From Chamaecrista fasciculata (lineage: Eukaryota; Streptophyta; Magnoliopsida; Fabales; Fabaceae), in assembly GCA_003254925.1 (NCBI GenBank), contig QANZ01007348.1, positions 250,617-314,616 on the forward strand: a stretch of 64,000 bases of DNA, read 5' to 3'. Below are positions 47,075-59,593 of this stretch, one piece after another. The notes under the pieces are model-generated. The model saw only the letters and a program-made list of their open reading frames with translations. It was not told where the DNA came from and searched no databases. The position numbers and the translations under genes were made by a program. How positions within the stretch are numbered: the first letter of the stretch is position 1; each line of letters begins with the position of its first letter.

Positions 47075-47348
47075 CTCCCTCCGTTCTTGAATATCTGCTT
47101 TTCTGGAGAACTTTTTTTATTCCAAAATATCTGATGTTTTATAACTTTAAGAGAGCATTAATTATTCTTTTACCATTCTATCCCTATTAAATATAGTAGA
47201 GTCATAAATGAATAAACATTTTCCTAGTAATTTAATAGGGATAGTTTAGTCTTTTTACCTCATTTTTCTCTTCATTTTAGGTGAGCTAATCATTTCCTTG
47301 ATCTGTGTGTTTTTACCTTAAACATCAGATATATAGGAACGGAGGAAG
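47075..47348. mobile_element. Stowaway MITE (Tc1/mariner)
   Basis: The TIRs CTCCCTCCGTTCTTGAATAT and the reverse complement of ATATATAGGAACGGAGGAAG, with a TA target dinucleotide on both sides (47073-47074, 47349-47350), are the classic Stowaway signature. 274 bp, no coding capacity. It lies ~300 bp upstream of the start of the reductase gene. Confidence 0.88.
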
Positions 47349-47649
47349 TAGTTGTGATTTGTGACCTCGTGGAACTCATTCACATATTGGAATAGGGCCA
47401 AGCAAGTGGTTGTTGAATCGAATGAAATGAGCCTATCATCATTTAAGTCCCAAAATCAAATATCACCGCAAATTCTGTTCTCTAGCATTAATGCTTCAAT
47501 GCAGACCACATAAATAGAAAAGGACAAAACAGAAATTAGAGGTATATATGGCTGTATATATATATATATATACGTAGAGAGTAAGGAAATGGGAGAAGAA
47601 ATAAGTTAAGATTTGAGTGAGTGAAAAAGTGGAGAGCAAGAAGAAAAGG

Positions 47650-50017
47650 ATGAAGGAGGAGAAGATATTGATATTTGGAGGAACAGGATACATAGGGAAG
47701 CACATGGTGAATGCAAGCATGAGTTTGGGGCATCCAACTTTTGTTTACACTCGCCCTCTCAATTCACAAACTCATCCTTCTAAGTTACAAATTTGTGACC
47801 ATTTCAAGTCCATGGGTGTCACTCTTCTTCAGGTCTTCCTTCTTCATATACTAATTACTTACTCATTGATATAATGAGTCATTCCATCCATATATATTAA
47901 TTGATAGCTAGTGATGATGATGATAATGACCAATATTGCAGGGAGAACTTGAGCATCACCAGATTGTAGCGGCAATACAGCAAGTGGACATAGTAATAAG
48001 CACACTTGCTTATCCTCAGGTCTTGGATCAGCTCAAAATCATTCATGCCATCAAACTTGCTGGTTGTGATATCAAGGTATATATATATATAATTACATAT
48101 ATATCTGGTGGATGTTCCATATGTATATTTCTCTATGACCAAGGTGAAAGAGTTATTTTGGTCCTAAATATGTTAATTTTGGTTCTTTATGTTTCAAAAA
48201 ATTTATGTTAGTATTAAATGTTTCATTTTTGTTCTAAACTATTGATGTGGTTATATCTCTAGTTTTAAGTTTGAATGTGATAAGTTTAGAACATATTATA
48301 TTTTGAAACAGTACTTTCTCTTTTTAATTGGAATTGTCAAAAAATGAGGTCAAATCAAGTCTCGAAAGTAGGTTACTCGTTTCATAGTCAAACAAGTAAA
48401 TTGATCATATCTCTCTCATTTCAAGACTAAATACGACAAGTTCGAAACTATAAGATGCTTTTAACGAGTTTTTTCTGCCTAATTGGGATCGTTAGCAAAT
48501 GAGGTCGAACCGAGCTCGAAAGTGGGTTTAAAACCATTTTTTTTTTACATTTTGGTCCAAACTCCACTTTTGAGTCTCATTTGCTAAAAGTCTCAACTAG
48601 GCATAATTTTTTTTTTTAATAGTTACTCGTAGTAGTTCTAAATAGGTCGCATTTAAAATAGGAACGAGAAAGATATGAGTAACTTTGATTATTTAACCCT
48701 AAAATGAGCGGCCTACTTTTGAAAGTCGAGTTGATATGAGATCATGCTTATATGTGCAAGATTCATTGTCATCTTGTATTTTCACAACTTAACAAATATG
48801 CAGACTGTTTTTAATACACACGCAGCTAATCCATAAATATGAGTAGTCCACATCACAAATTTGAAGGTTTCCCTATTTTACACGCAATTTGAAGTTGTGA
48901 ACAATACGAATGAGATTGACTGATCACTGATGCACTCTGAAAGTGAAAGGCAACATGCATGAGATTAAGATATATGATTGTGTCATTTAATTTGTACTTT
49001 GCACGAGAACCATGTTGCATAAATTTTAAGATGTCATGTAATGATTTGAAATTAAAAGAATTTTGTTTAAAAAAATGAATTGTAGAGGTTCATTCCATCT
49101 GATTTTGGTGTGGAAGAGGACAAAATAGAGGGGATTTTGGCCCCATTTGAAGATTTCCTTGACAAAAAAAGAGAAATAAGAAGGGCCACAGAAGCAGCTG
49201 CAATTCCTTACACTTTTGTCTCTTCAAATTGCTATGCTGAATACTTTCTCAATCTTCTGCTTCGCCCACATCATCATCCCATTGCTGCTAATTACTTCCT
49301 CAAGAATCATCATCAACACAACAACATTCTTGTTTATGGCAATGGTGAAGCCAGAGGTACTCTTTTCTACGTACTACGAAAATTAGTAAGCATGTTTGGA
49401 TTGACTTATAAAATGTAATTTCATCTTATCATTTCTAATTTGAACAACTGAGATAAATTATTTCTCTCATATATGTTATATATATGTGTGTGTATGTGTA
49501 TAGCTATACTGAATGATGAAGAAGACATTGCCATGTACACCATCAAAGCAGCAAATGATCCAAGAACACACAATCGCAAGATTGTTTATCGCCCCTCCAA
49601 GAACATTGTATCTCAAAATGACTTGATAGCATTGTGGGAGAGGAAGGCTGGTTGTAATTTCAACAGGATTTTCGTCCCAGAGCAACATCTTGTCAATCTC
49701 TCTCACAGTAAGTGATCAAATACATGCATATATATATACAACATGATTCATTTCGTTACTATATGTGAGAAATGATAATTGACTATTTCAATGAATGGTG
49801 GGTGCATACAGGCTTGCCTTGTCCACACAACATACCAGTGTCCATCCTTCACAGTGTATTTGTGAGAGGGGACCTAGTGAAGTTTGAGATTGATGAAGAT
49901 GAAGGTTACGTGGAGGCTTCAAAACTCTATCCTGATTATAACTACAAATCCATTGATCAGCTTCTTGATTTGTTTTTACTCAACCCTCCACCCCCTGCAT
50001 ATGCTGCTTTTGAGTGA
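47650..50017 (+). CDS. Isoflavone reductase-like NAD(P)H-dependent reductase (PCBER/eugenol synthase group), five exons
   Basis: Exons 47650-47832, 47942-48076, 49086-49356, 49504-49707, 49812-50017 join at GT-AG borders to 332 residues. The ATG at 47650 leads directly into a Rossmann fold; upstream in-frame codons lack an ATG. Features: NADPH-binding GGTGYIG at residues 10-16, [32 protein letters not shown], then [20 protein letters not shown], whose second Lys (K134) aligns with the catalytic lysine of PCBER and eugenol synthase, and [12 protein letters not shown] near the end. The family reduces phenylpropanoid-derived substrates in the cytosol. The exact substrate cannot be read from sequence; the overall match is closer to the isoeugenol/eugenol-synthase-like and PCBER clade than to true isoflavone reductases. 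Intron 2 (1,009 bp) carries decayed TTTTGGTCCTAAA-type repeat. Confidence 0.93.
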
Positions 50018-50075
50018 TCCATGCTACTACTGCTGCAAGCTACTTTTTTAATTAGTGTCTTCATCTTAATATATA

Positions 50076-50254
50076 TCTTATATTATATGGCTCCACCCTT
50101 TTCTGGTCGTCCATGCTTAAAACTATAGTCAATGAAATTAAAAATAAGAGAAAATTTACTATTTGGTCTCTCTTTCTTTACTAAGTTAACAATTTAGTCT
50201 CTTATTTATTTTACATACATATTTGCGTGCCCGTTAGGGCACAAAAGCCCCTAG
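50076..50254 (+). mobile_element. Non-autonomous mini-Helitron, copy 2
   Basis: The same start (TCTTATATTATATGGCTCCA, preceded by A) and end (hairpin GTGCCC-GTTA-GGGCAC, then AAAAGCCCCTAG before T) as copy 1 at 3220-3419. Small internal deletions reduce it to 179 bp. It starts 58 bp past the stop of the reductase gene and so probably lies within or next to its 3' UTR. Confidence 0.88.
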
Positions 50255-50458
50255 TATATATATATATATATTTAGGAAACATTATCATGCATCTTCAATC
50301 TACTTAGTGAAACACTGTAGCACTTGGCAGTAAGCACCCTAAGTCCTAACTACTTTCAAAATTCAAAGCAAAGTGGGAAAAATGAGAAACAAAAGAAAGT
50401 GCTCGGATATATCAAAATTTCAAAAGTAAGAAATGATGTTTAAGTCGAAGTCGCTTAA

Positions 50459-51169
50459 TTAGAAGTCCAACCACTTCTGGTAATACTCACAAGTCCTGGG
50501 CGAGATTATGCCATCTGGTGTACAAGAGCTTATTCGTGGACAAACTCCACATGGAATAGAAGCCATGGCACCAGATTTTGGTTCTCCTCTTGGGCCACCC
50601 TTGCTTGTGCATCTATAACAATCTCTACCGACAGGGACTGAAGCAAAATCGCCAAATCCGGTGCTCTTCACCTGAACAATCTCGTCATCCAAAACCAAAG
50701 CACGCAATATCTCTTCTATTTGCTGTGTTGTAAATTCAACAGCAAAGACACCACTCTTTTTGCTCCAGTCCAGAATCCCATCGAGTGTTGCGACTTTCTG
50801 TCTGAAAATGTGCTTCAAACAGAGGTCCTTCACAAGGTTTATGAAGTCTACATCAAGACTCCCCTCGCTGTACCAATCCCCACCAGTGATTTCTTTCGAG
50901 GGCTCAAACTCCGCACTCATGTAGTGCTTTCTCCCTTTGCTTTGGATGTTAACAACCTCCTTTATAAGTTTCTTAGCTTGAAGCAACTTTAGGGCCTTGC
51001 TGACCATATTGTCAGTGAGGTTTGTTTCTCGCTTCATGTCTCTTGTCCAGATTCCCATGTCTTTCTTGCTTCTAATCACATTGTAGAGGACACGCTCTTG
51101 GTCTGTAAGAGACTCAGATAAAGGAATTGAGTCTGGTCGTTTCCGTTTGAGGGGAGTCGATCCTTGCAT
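50459..51169 (-). CDS. RPC6: DNA-directed RNA polymerase III subunit RPC6 (RPC34)
   Basis: A 236-residue protein in one exon. Residues ~20-90 (LTDQERVLYNVIRSKKDMGI onward) and ~105-175 form two winged-helix domains of the RPC34 type. The C-terminus has CxxC-x5-C-x10-C (C207, C210, C216, C227) in PCGVCPRISSC and TCEYYQKWLDF, matching the Fe-S cluster motif of human POLR3F. The N-terminal extension before the first winged helix is short, so the protein is shorter than the ~316-residue animal form, as expected for plant members. In the RPC82/34/31 subcomplex it contacts TFIIIB and opens promoters for tRNA and 5S genes in the nucleus. The ATG is preceded by TTGTAAG, which could be a 5' UTR splice acceptor. 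Confidence 0.93.
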   Translation of the reverse strand: MQGSTPLKRKRPDSIPLSESLTDQERVLYNVIRSKKDMGIWTRDMKRETNLTDNMVSKALKLLQAKKLIKEVVNIQSKGRKHYMSAEFEPSKEITGGDWYSEGSLDVDFINLVKDLCLKHIFRQKVATLDGILDWSKKSGVFAVEFTTQQIEEILRALVLDDEIVQVKSTGFGDFASVPVGRDCYRCTSKGGPRGEPKSGAMASIPCGVCPRISSCTPDGIISPRTCEYYQKWLDF

Positions 51170-52329
51170 CCTTACAAGAGGAAAAAAGCTGGTACAATGT
51201 AAGAATTAGTACTTAATTGGCTTACAGAATTCGAAGAATATTCATTTTCTAGAGATTATAGATCAAGTAAAATAAATTTTACAAAAGTTGCTATTTGATC
51301 TATATTAGTACAATAGATTTTGAGTTTCAAAAGCAGTTTGGACGGAATATAGTATAATACATTTGATAGGAAAAAATAAGGAAAAGGTGCAGAAGGACTT
51401 TAGAATATAGGCGCTACTCATTAGGATAAGGAAGAGTTTTTCACAAATTTAAAACATTTTTAGAAAGAATAACTGATTCAAGCATTACATATTGAGTCAA
51501 GTTTCAAGAATTAGTTAACTAGGCATTTGATAGCAATCTGAAGAACAATTAGAATAATAAAGAGCAGATAGAGTAAAAGGTAAAAGAACATAAACACCAC
51601 AATTATCTTAAAATGAAGTAAATACTTAAATATATAGCTAATGAAATATATATATATATATATATATATACAAACATGTTTTTTTAAAATAAAAAAATAC
51701 TTGAAATGCATCATAAAGTGGGGAAAAACTAGTACACACAAATCACCATCCAAGTGTCAAGCAACACGTAATAAGGGCCATTGTTTCATGATTAAAAAAA
51801 AAAAAAAGTATTCATAAGTAACCATACCATTAAAAATTTACAAGTGGAAATTTATCTTCTTTTGTTCCTTCAATGATCACAAATTCACAATTGATCATAA
51901 AACAGCAACCACTTAAAGTAAAAAAAATAAATAAGAAATTCATGCTTTGCAAATTGCAATAATCAAAACACAGCAATGTGAAATATATAACACAAAATAA
52001 AGAAGGAAAAAGAAGTAGTAAAAATATTGAAATTTCTTTTCCTCAAAACAATCAGAAGAACAAATCATTACTGCCGCTGGTCAATATTGGAAACAAAGAA
52101 GGGAGCTCCTTTCAACCTATGCAAGATACACAAAAGAAGTGGAACAGGCGAAGATGGCTTGCCTTAATGCTGAATAAAAGAGGAGTGCTTGTTGGCTTGT
52201 TGTAGATGCCTTGTCAAAGACGAAAAGCTGCACAAATAGAAGGAGATTGAAGCTATTGATGATTCCTTGTGAAAGATGACTTGTTATTGTACAGCTGGTT
52301 AGATGCCGATTTCAAATGAAGACACAAAA
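51170..52329. other. Upstream region of RPC6
   Basis: AT-rich, with a (TA)n microsatellite at about 51646-51670. Short frames, including 51978-52205, have no recognised motif. It should contain the RPC6 promoter and perhaps a 5' UTR exon, but I cannot place either. Confidence 0.4.
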
Positions 52330-52573
52330 TGAAGGCCTAACAAAAACTGATGACTTAATATATATAAGATATATATATACACACATATATTAAATTTAAA
52401 GAATAATATTTGTAAATCAGTTGGTTAGTTCAGTTTAGATGAAATTAATTTCTCTCGTCCAACCGAATTGATTAAATTGATTTTTAATTCATCTCATCCA
52501 ATCCAACAGATTACATAATTGATTTTGATCAGTTGACTGAAATTGAACTGGATTGAACCTGAACACTCCAAAA
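52330..52573. mobile_element. hAT-like fragment, right end
   Basis: It ends GATTGAACCTGAACACTCCA, the reverse complement of TGGAGTGTTCAGG, comparable to the TAGGGGCGTTCAAG start at 40700. Internal blocks (an AT-rich run, CAGTTGGTTAGTTCAGTTTA, AATTGATTTTTAATTCATCT) follow the same order as in 41200-41400. The left part is missing or diverged. Confidence 0.4.
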
Positions 52574-52762
52574 TCAGAAAGTTTAATTAAATGTTGGTGA
52601 TGCAAATTCTACTTCTATTCTGTAATCTGCTAATCCTTGGCTCTCACTTTTCAGTCGACATTTCATGGGGTAGAACCTTATCTTTATCTTGTTTTAGGGA
52701 ATGAGAAAGATTTGTACATAGACTCAATCTGCTGAAAAATAAGGAGAACAAATGCATAATCA

Positions 52763-54542
52763 TGTTAGAGATATATTTACCTATATTTTAGCCAAACCAC
52801 AACACAAACAGGCACAGTCCAATTCAGCTAAACCAGAACGTACAACACGCTACAATAAGAAATAAACAACACAATCAGTATCAATCCACATCTTAATTGG
52901 GCAAGTAAGTTAGCATCCAAAGTTCAACTACCATCATCAGTACAGTTCATTGCTACAATTCAACTACTCAAGAATAGTAGGTCAAATACAAGTATACTTG
53001 AAAATTTGAAATTTGTCACAGAAACATGAACAAGTAATCACTTTGTAAAGCATGCACATTATTGGACAAACAAACCCTCGACGGGGCTGGGATAAGATAG
53101 CCACTCACCTCTACCAGGAGAATGGATAACCACTCTGATGCCAGTGAATCTATAAGCATAAGAACAAGCAAGATTTAACTATAGTACTTCGTAATCCAAA
53201 AATTAACCTTCAAGTGACCCAAAGGCCCAACTCTATATGAATAGACAATGAAAGACCCTAAACATTGCTCACTTCCCAATTCCTGACCTAACTACTAACC
53301 ACACTCACCTAGGGTCCTACATCCTAAAGAAAGACCAACAAGAAGTTTGGGTATCAATTTGGGAGCCTTGTTCAAGTAAGAAACCCATGCATTCATGATA
53401 AACTTACAATCAAGCTTCGAAATCCAAGTCACAAGTCAAATTTCAAAACTGGTCACTATCTTTCCTTTCAAGTAAAACTTGCATATCTAGATCACCACAT
53501 TTTGAATCCAAAGGCATTGTATCAAGATTCTCCATAATTTAAAGTAGTCCATTTAACTCATCAAAGCTCTCAAAATTCTCCATAGGGACCACAATGTAAT
53601 TATAAAGTTTTGAGCATGAATATCAAGTTCTAAAATACACTCCCTAAATTCAAAAAAATGCAATATAACTCATTTATATCTTCCATTGAGCTCATCCAAT
53701 CCAACAATTTCAAGAAAACAAAGAGTTTTGAACAAAAACTCCAATTTCATGTTTTGCCCTAACCCTATCGGATCCCTAAATTTTGTGAATAAGGAAACCA
53801 AGTGCCACACCATACCATTGTAAAGAGGGCTCAAAATATCACAAATTATCATTTAAGGGCAGAAACCACGAACACATGGCAAGGATTTTCGAGCTCCAAA
53901 AGAGAAGTGAGGATAGGGTATAGATGAGGAGGAATTCACCAAACAACAATAGAGATGATGTTTCAATCACCCCAAGTAATTGTTTAGAGTTTTTTAATGA
54001 CGGGAAAAGCCACTCAAAACCTATCGAAAACTTGAGATCAAATCAGAAAACTTTTTGGATTCAAACTAGAGAGAAAATGAGAGAAAAGAGAGAATGGATA
54101 CATACCCAAGAGAAGGAATGAAGAGGAGGGGAAAACGGCCGGCGGTGACTGCTCGACGAAGGTCGTCGGAGCCGTCTTACCGGCGGAAAGTGGTCGGCGT
54201 GGTGGCCGGAGGCTGGTGAGGCGTCGTGTGAGAGAGAGGGAGAGAGACGTCACTTCGTGTGAAAAATGGAAGGGTCGAATGCGGTTTAAAATGCTGTAGG
54301 GTCGTTTTGCAATTACAGTCTACAGAAAGTGAGGGAGTAGAAAAGGAGTTTCTAAGGATGAAATCATATAATTACCCAGAATTATTTTAATCCTTTCAAA
54401 AAAGTCCCTTAAACTTCAAATTTCTAAGAATAAAAATACTCTTAATACAAGCCTAAAACTAACCTAAAAATTCATCTAAGAATTTAGAGCTCTCCTATTT
54501 CTAAACTCCCAAAATTAAATTCTAAAATTCTGGAGTTTCACA
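52763..54542 (-). mobile_element. Solo-LTR-like fossil, probably Ty3/Gypsy chromovirus
   Basis: Read on the minus strand it begins TGTGAAACTCCAGAATTTTA and ends near TCTCTAACA, giving TG..CA ends over about 1.8 kb. The AT-rich head and the CT- and CCG-rich block near 54050-54250 resemble Tekay/Del-type LTRs. There is no internal coding region and no second LTR in the window, so it would be a solo LTR or fragment. No clear target duplication was found, and the left boundary could lie further left (to about 52600). It is an old, non-coding fossil; without a partner LTR its age cannot be estimated. Confidence 0.4.
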
Positions 54543-54741
54543 AGGAATTAGGGATTTTTTTTTTCTTTTTATTCAATTCAGTTCGAACGAAAACCGTTAA
54601 TCTAACCGATTAAATCAATTTTTCAGAGTGGATCATCAAATTTGATTTTTTTCCCATTGTTCTGCTATTTTTATAAATTAATTAGAGAAAACTTATATTT
54701 TTAAATATTTATCTAATTATATTATTTTTATTGTTCAATTT

Positions 54742-54847
54742 TAAAAGATGTAAGACTAAAATTACATTAGACCTATACATAAAGGACCAAATGAGGTTTT
54801 TAACCTTTAAATTCCATAATAATCAATTTTTCAAAATAACATTTTAA
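54742..54847 (+). repeat. Direct repeat, intact copy of Harbinger target
   Basis: About 106 bp from TAAAAGATGTAAGACTAAAA to AAAATAACATTTTAA, about 95% identical to 57262-57368. This copy continues uninterrupted into TAAACTTAACGATTAG, whereas the second is cut after TTTTAA by the Harbinger start. It therefore represents the pre-insertion sequence. A decayed hAT-like fragment precedes it at 54543-54640. Confidence 0.8.
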
Positions 54848-57261
54848 TAAACTTAACGATTAGAAATAAGAAAGAAAATAAAATAAAAAATGATTAAAAC
54901 TTACTATCAACGTATTAAGTTATTTTTAGAATGAAATAATATTAATACTTTTTTTCCTATTTGATTGTCTTTGACAAAATAGTAAATACTAAATACCGAA
55001 AAATGTTAATGAAATTAGCTTATTCTATTATTTTTTTTTAATGACCCTAATTTTTTATGAAAGGAATAAATAATGTTTATGAGCCATAAGTTTAGCAGGG
55101 TAATTATCACAAAGATTAGTATTTAATGTTTTCTCAATCAATCGGGATTTTTTTTCATATTTAGATCTTTGCCTCAAATAAAATTATCAAGTTAGGAAAT
55201 TAATTCCATTAAATGAATTCACATATTAAGCAATAATATAAGTTATATATGATCATTCCTAATCAGATAACATGTGCATTAATTAATATAATCAAGCATT
55301 TAATAAAGAACAATCAATCAATGATATTACCATATATATAAGAATCTGATTATGAACACTTGTAAATAATGATTAAATCATTTCAAATCAATTTGCAACA
55401 GCCATATACCACATATTTAAGACATATTTCGAATCCACAATATTCTAGAAATAATAAAATATTTATTACAAAATTTTTGTAAATTATCAAAATAAAATAA
55501 ATGATCAAAGATATGCATAAAAGATTTGCAGATCCTTAGGGTATGCTTGGATGGGGTGTCAAGGAGAGAATTGAGAGGAGTGGAAAGGACAAAAGATTAA
55601 ATATTATTGTTTGAATGTTTTTTTAGGGAGGAGAGGAATGGACAACTCCAAAGCACCCCTTAACACCCCAAAATCTGATTTTTGCTGGCACCCCAAATTG
55701 GGGGACCAAGGATGGAGTGGACAACTTTAAAATTTTTTAAGACAATTAAACCCCATGATTTTATTAATATTATTGATCTTTCTACATCCTAATATTATTT
55801 AGTACAAATTTAGGGACCAAAAGGTATAAAATTATTTCAAATTTAGGGATAAAATATTATTAATTTAGCAAGATTATCATGTGTCCATTCATTTCTTCAC
55901 TAAAAACTCCCAAATAACATAATTACTCAGTCCATTAATATCCTCTCCATTCCACTCTATTAGTGTCCATTAAAGGAGGTCCTTAGCATCAGATTTCCCA
56001 ACAAAGATGAATAAAGAATTATTTAATTAGATAATCAATGTTTCAATAAATTTTCTCTGTTGGCCAAACAAAAAAAGAAAAATTTTCTCTTTTTAAAAAA
56101 AGCCTATCAATTCTTTTTTAAAAAAAAACTCAAAAAAGTAAAATAAAACTACACATTCTTTATATTCTTATATTCAAGTTTGATCATAATACTTACTATC
56201 ATTAAGTATTATGATTTTTACAATTTATAACTCATAAGTCACTTGGATAAATTGCTCTACTGATGATTAAAAAATTAAATTAGTTATGTAAATATATATA
56301 TATATTTATTTATTTATCTAACTAATTTAATATTGCTATATTCTTTCACTTGAAGAAATGAGCCTACGTCACTTCTTCTTTCAGTAATGGAAAATGTCAA
56401 TTTTATCCCATTTGAGTCCTTCTTTTCAACTATAGATAGTTGTAGAAATAGAAAGAGGCAATTTTAAAAAATATATATTTGAAAATAAATTTATAAACAA
56501 ATTACTTTTTTATAGTAAAAAAATATGTACAAATGCAATTTTTTCTTATAATATTTGAGAATAAAAAATTAAGAACATATTTAAAAAATAATTAAATATA
56601 TTCTCAGTACTATTAAAGTTTAACCAAATACAAGAGTAATATTCCCAAGAATATTGCAAAATAATTCAAAAATAATTTTACTTATTCAAATAGATATTTT
56701 TATATTTTTTAAAATTTTATTCTTAATTATGGGAATAAAAAATCAATTTGTATACCAAACACCCTTTAAGTGATTATGTATTTATTTATTCCTTAACATT
56801 TAGAACTTGCAAATGGGCTTTAATTATCAATTAAGCCATATTTTACTTTGGCTATTTTGATTCTTTAGGTATAAGCCATATTTTACTTTGGCTATATAAC
56901 TTTTTTTTCCTCTTTCAAAGTGATTCTATAGTTCCAAAACCACTTTTGAAGTGTGATTTAACATTGTTTGTTCAATTGGATAAAGAAATAACTCTTTAAA
57001 AATAACTCGTAACTCCAAACTCGTTGTATTCGAATTTTAAAGAAAAAAATATGACCAATTTCACTCATTTAACAGGGAAATGAGCAACTCACTTTGTGGT
57101 TCGATTTGATTTCGTTTATTTAGGACCCTAATTACACAAACTCGTTAAAAGCAATTAGTAACTCTAGATTCGTTGTACTTCAAACAAGAAAAATGATTAT
57201 ATTTAGTAGTTTGAGATGAAAAGTAAAAAAAAAATCATAAAGAACTACTTTCAAATAAAAA
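54848..57261. other. AT-rich intergenic; one candidate MITE
   Basis: No genes. A candidate Harbinger-like MITE spans about 55539-55982: TTA on both sides, a GGATGGGGTGTCAAGGAGAG-type left subterminus and a CTCTCCATTCCACTC right subterminus, but poorly matching outer ends. The remainder is very AT-rich with (TA)n near 56290 and a 27-bp repeat of AAGCCATATTTTACTTTGGC at about 56824 and 56875. Confidence 0.4.
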
Positions 57262-57368
57262 TAAAAGATGTAAGACTAAAATGACATTAGACCTATACAT
57301 AAAGGACCAAATGAGGCTTCAACCTTTTAAATTCCATAATAATCAATTTTTTCAAAATAACATTTTAA
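57262..57368 (+). repeat. Direct repeat interrupted by Harbinger
   Basis: The second copy of the sequence at 54742-54847. It ends at TTTTAA exactly where the inverted-repeat start GGTCTGTTTGGGAG of the large Harbinger begins, so TAA at 57366-57368 is the left half of the expected 3-bp target duplication. Confidence 0.8.
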
Positions 57369-58433
57369 GGTCTGTTTGGGAGCAATATGATTTCAATCCA
57401 AGTTCAACCAAATGGATGGGATGAGATTATATTTTAATTGGATGAGATGAGATGATGTATTGGTGTTTGGGTGATTTTAGAGAAAATGATGTTAAATAGG
57501 GTGTGAAATTATATAAAAGGGTATGTAATGATTGTGGTTGGTAGAAACAAGTTTATGAATTTTTGTAATTTGTTTAGGGGTAGAAATGGTAGGAAATAAT
57601 GAGATGAGATGGAGATAATGAGATGAGATGATAGTAATCCAAAATCGCCGATACTCTATCGAAGGTTGGTCTCCGTCCTTTCCATCGATAGATCTGTCAA
57701 AACGCGTGACCTTGTGAAGCCACCTTACTGAAAGCTCGTCTGTCGTGCGCAGTGGTAAGTGATTTGCTGATTCCTAGTTTCATCATCTTCAGCTAAATTA
57801 GAAAATTGGCTTTCTGGTTTTATGGTGGAGTTTAGAAATTCTGAATCATCGTCTCTTTTGTCATTAAGGGTTTGCTCATATAGTGTTTGACAAAACTTGC
57901 AGCTGAACTTTTTTGTAGATGATGTTCTTTCCTTTGTATTATTTTTTAATAATTGTGGTATCAAGCTGATTCCTATTGTTTAGTCACTTTGTTCGCTGGA
58001 TCTAAGAGCAATCTCTTCTGGAATTTAATAATTGGAGATTTTCCATTTATGTACTTAAGCACGATTTTAAAGTATTTTATTATAACTTTTTATAAAATTT
58101 CAGATTAAACTGAAGAATGAGTTTCTAGTATGAGATAATTTGTTTGTTTCTTTAAGGAACTTGAATGAAATTGCATGTGTAATATTCATAGCATTAGATA
58201 TACAGTTCTATGGTTTTGTTTGCTGTCATTAATTTCTGTACTTCATTTTGGTAAGGTTTGGAGCTCACAAATGTTTTTGTTTTTGTTCAATACATTGTCA
58301 GTTTATTAATAGGATGAGTGGAATAGTCCGTGATCTATGTGTATAAAAGCAAAAAAAAACGAGAAAATTTGATTCTTAAAAAAGAAACTTATATTTATTA
58401 CACTTTATTATATTTGGATCTATGCAGGGAAAT

Positions 58434-59593
58434 ATGGCAGGCGATGAGAAATTTGTGTGGCCCTCTCAGTGGGTAGAATGGTTCTTGGAAATTTGAGTCG
58501 ATGAAAAACGCGTAGGACATTTCGTGGGGGGATCATTTAACGACTCCGGAAAGGCAAATCTCATGAGGGGGATGAATGAGAAGATCTTCCCCAAGACATT
58601 GTCACCCCCAACAATTTAGGACCAAATGGGATTTGTTGAAGGGTGATTTGCGTGGGTGGAAAGAACTAAAGCACGTTGCATCAGGGATTGGTTGGCTGAA
58701 TGGAAGCACGATATCAGCGTCAGAAGAGTGGTGGAAGTCCAGACTACAAGTCGTATGTGATTGATTTTTGAAATGTGTGTAATAAACAGGGTTTGAAGTA
58801 GAAGGCTAATCTATTGTTCCTTTTCAATGTGCAGGGAAAACTGAAGTTAAAGAAGTTTAAGAAGAAACCCCTCGAACACGAAGAGTTGCTAGAGGAGTTG
58901 TTTGGCGATCGCATCGCCACAGGTTTTCATGCAAGAACCCCTGCAGCTTACCTGTATCCTCAAAACGAACCTGCACCAGAGCATGAGGCTGACAATGCAT
59001 TACCGAACGACGAACCAGTTGACACTGCCTACCGCCCATATATGGATGAGGTCTTGTAGAACCCGACTAATGTGATGGACAACTAGTCCAGCAATGAAGA
59101 AGATGGCAACGCACCGCCGGTCCCGCCCCCGGCAGTGTCCCAACCAAACCCACCAATCTGTGGGTTTCCACAACCTATGAGTAGGCAAATTGGCGACATA
59201 GGAAAGGCTGTGGCGCAGCAGCGGTCGAAGAGACGAGTTGCAGATGGACTTTTTGAGATGAGCGCCTCGATGAATAACTTTGTCAGCACTTGTCAAAACT
59301 TCACACAAGGAGGCTCTCCCAGTTGTGGTAACAGCGGTGGTGTCACATCACTCAACCAGCATGAAAGAATGTTCGCACTTCTTTTACAGTTGCCTGGGAT
59401 GGAGGCTGGGTCTCGTTTTTACATTGACTGTACCAAGGTGCTCAGGGACCCATAACTATTATCTATGTTCCTAGCTCAACATACGGTCAATAAGGATGCT
59501 GTGCTTAAATGGCTGAAGGCCATGGTGGACGACAAGTTCCCGCCGAAGGAAAACAACTTCCCCCATGACGATGACATGTTCCCACATGCTTGA
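58434..59593 (+). pseudogene. Harbinger ORF1: Myb/SANT-like DNA-binding protein, decayed
   Basis: Translation from the ATG at 58434 gives FVWPSQWVEWFLEI and, after an in-frame stop, VDEKRVGHFVGGSFNDSGKA. A frame change near 58600 leads to QFRTKWDLLKGDLRGWKELK and SASEEWWKSRLQ, together a Myb/SANT-like (Myb_DNA-bind_3) domain. A GT-AG intron (58750-58834) precedes GKLKLKKFKKKPLEHEELLE. The rest stays in one frame to 59593, with stops at 59057, 59084 and 59453, and ends in the typical C-terminal helical block (MFALLLQLPGMEAGSRFYID, AVLKWLKAMVDDKF). In this superfamily ORF1 partners the nuclease and helps DNA binding and nuclear entry. At least four stops and one frameshift make it non-functional. 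Confidence 0.85.

Noticed and set aside
53924-54253. Short frames in the CCG-rich block as a host first exon for RPC6
   Set aside because: RPC6 starts at 51169 with a complete N-terminus, and the block lies within LTR-like sequence; no splice evidence links them.
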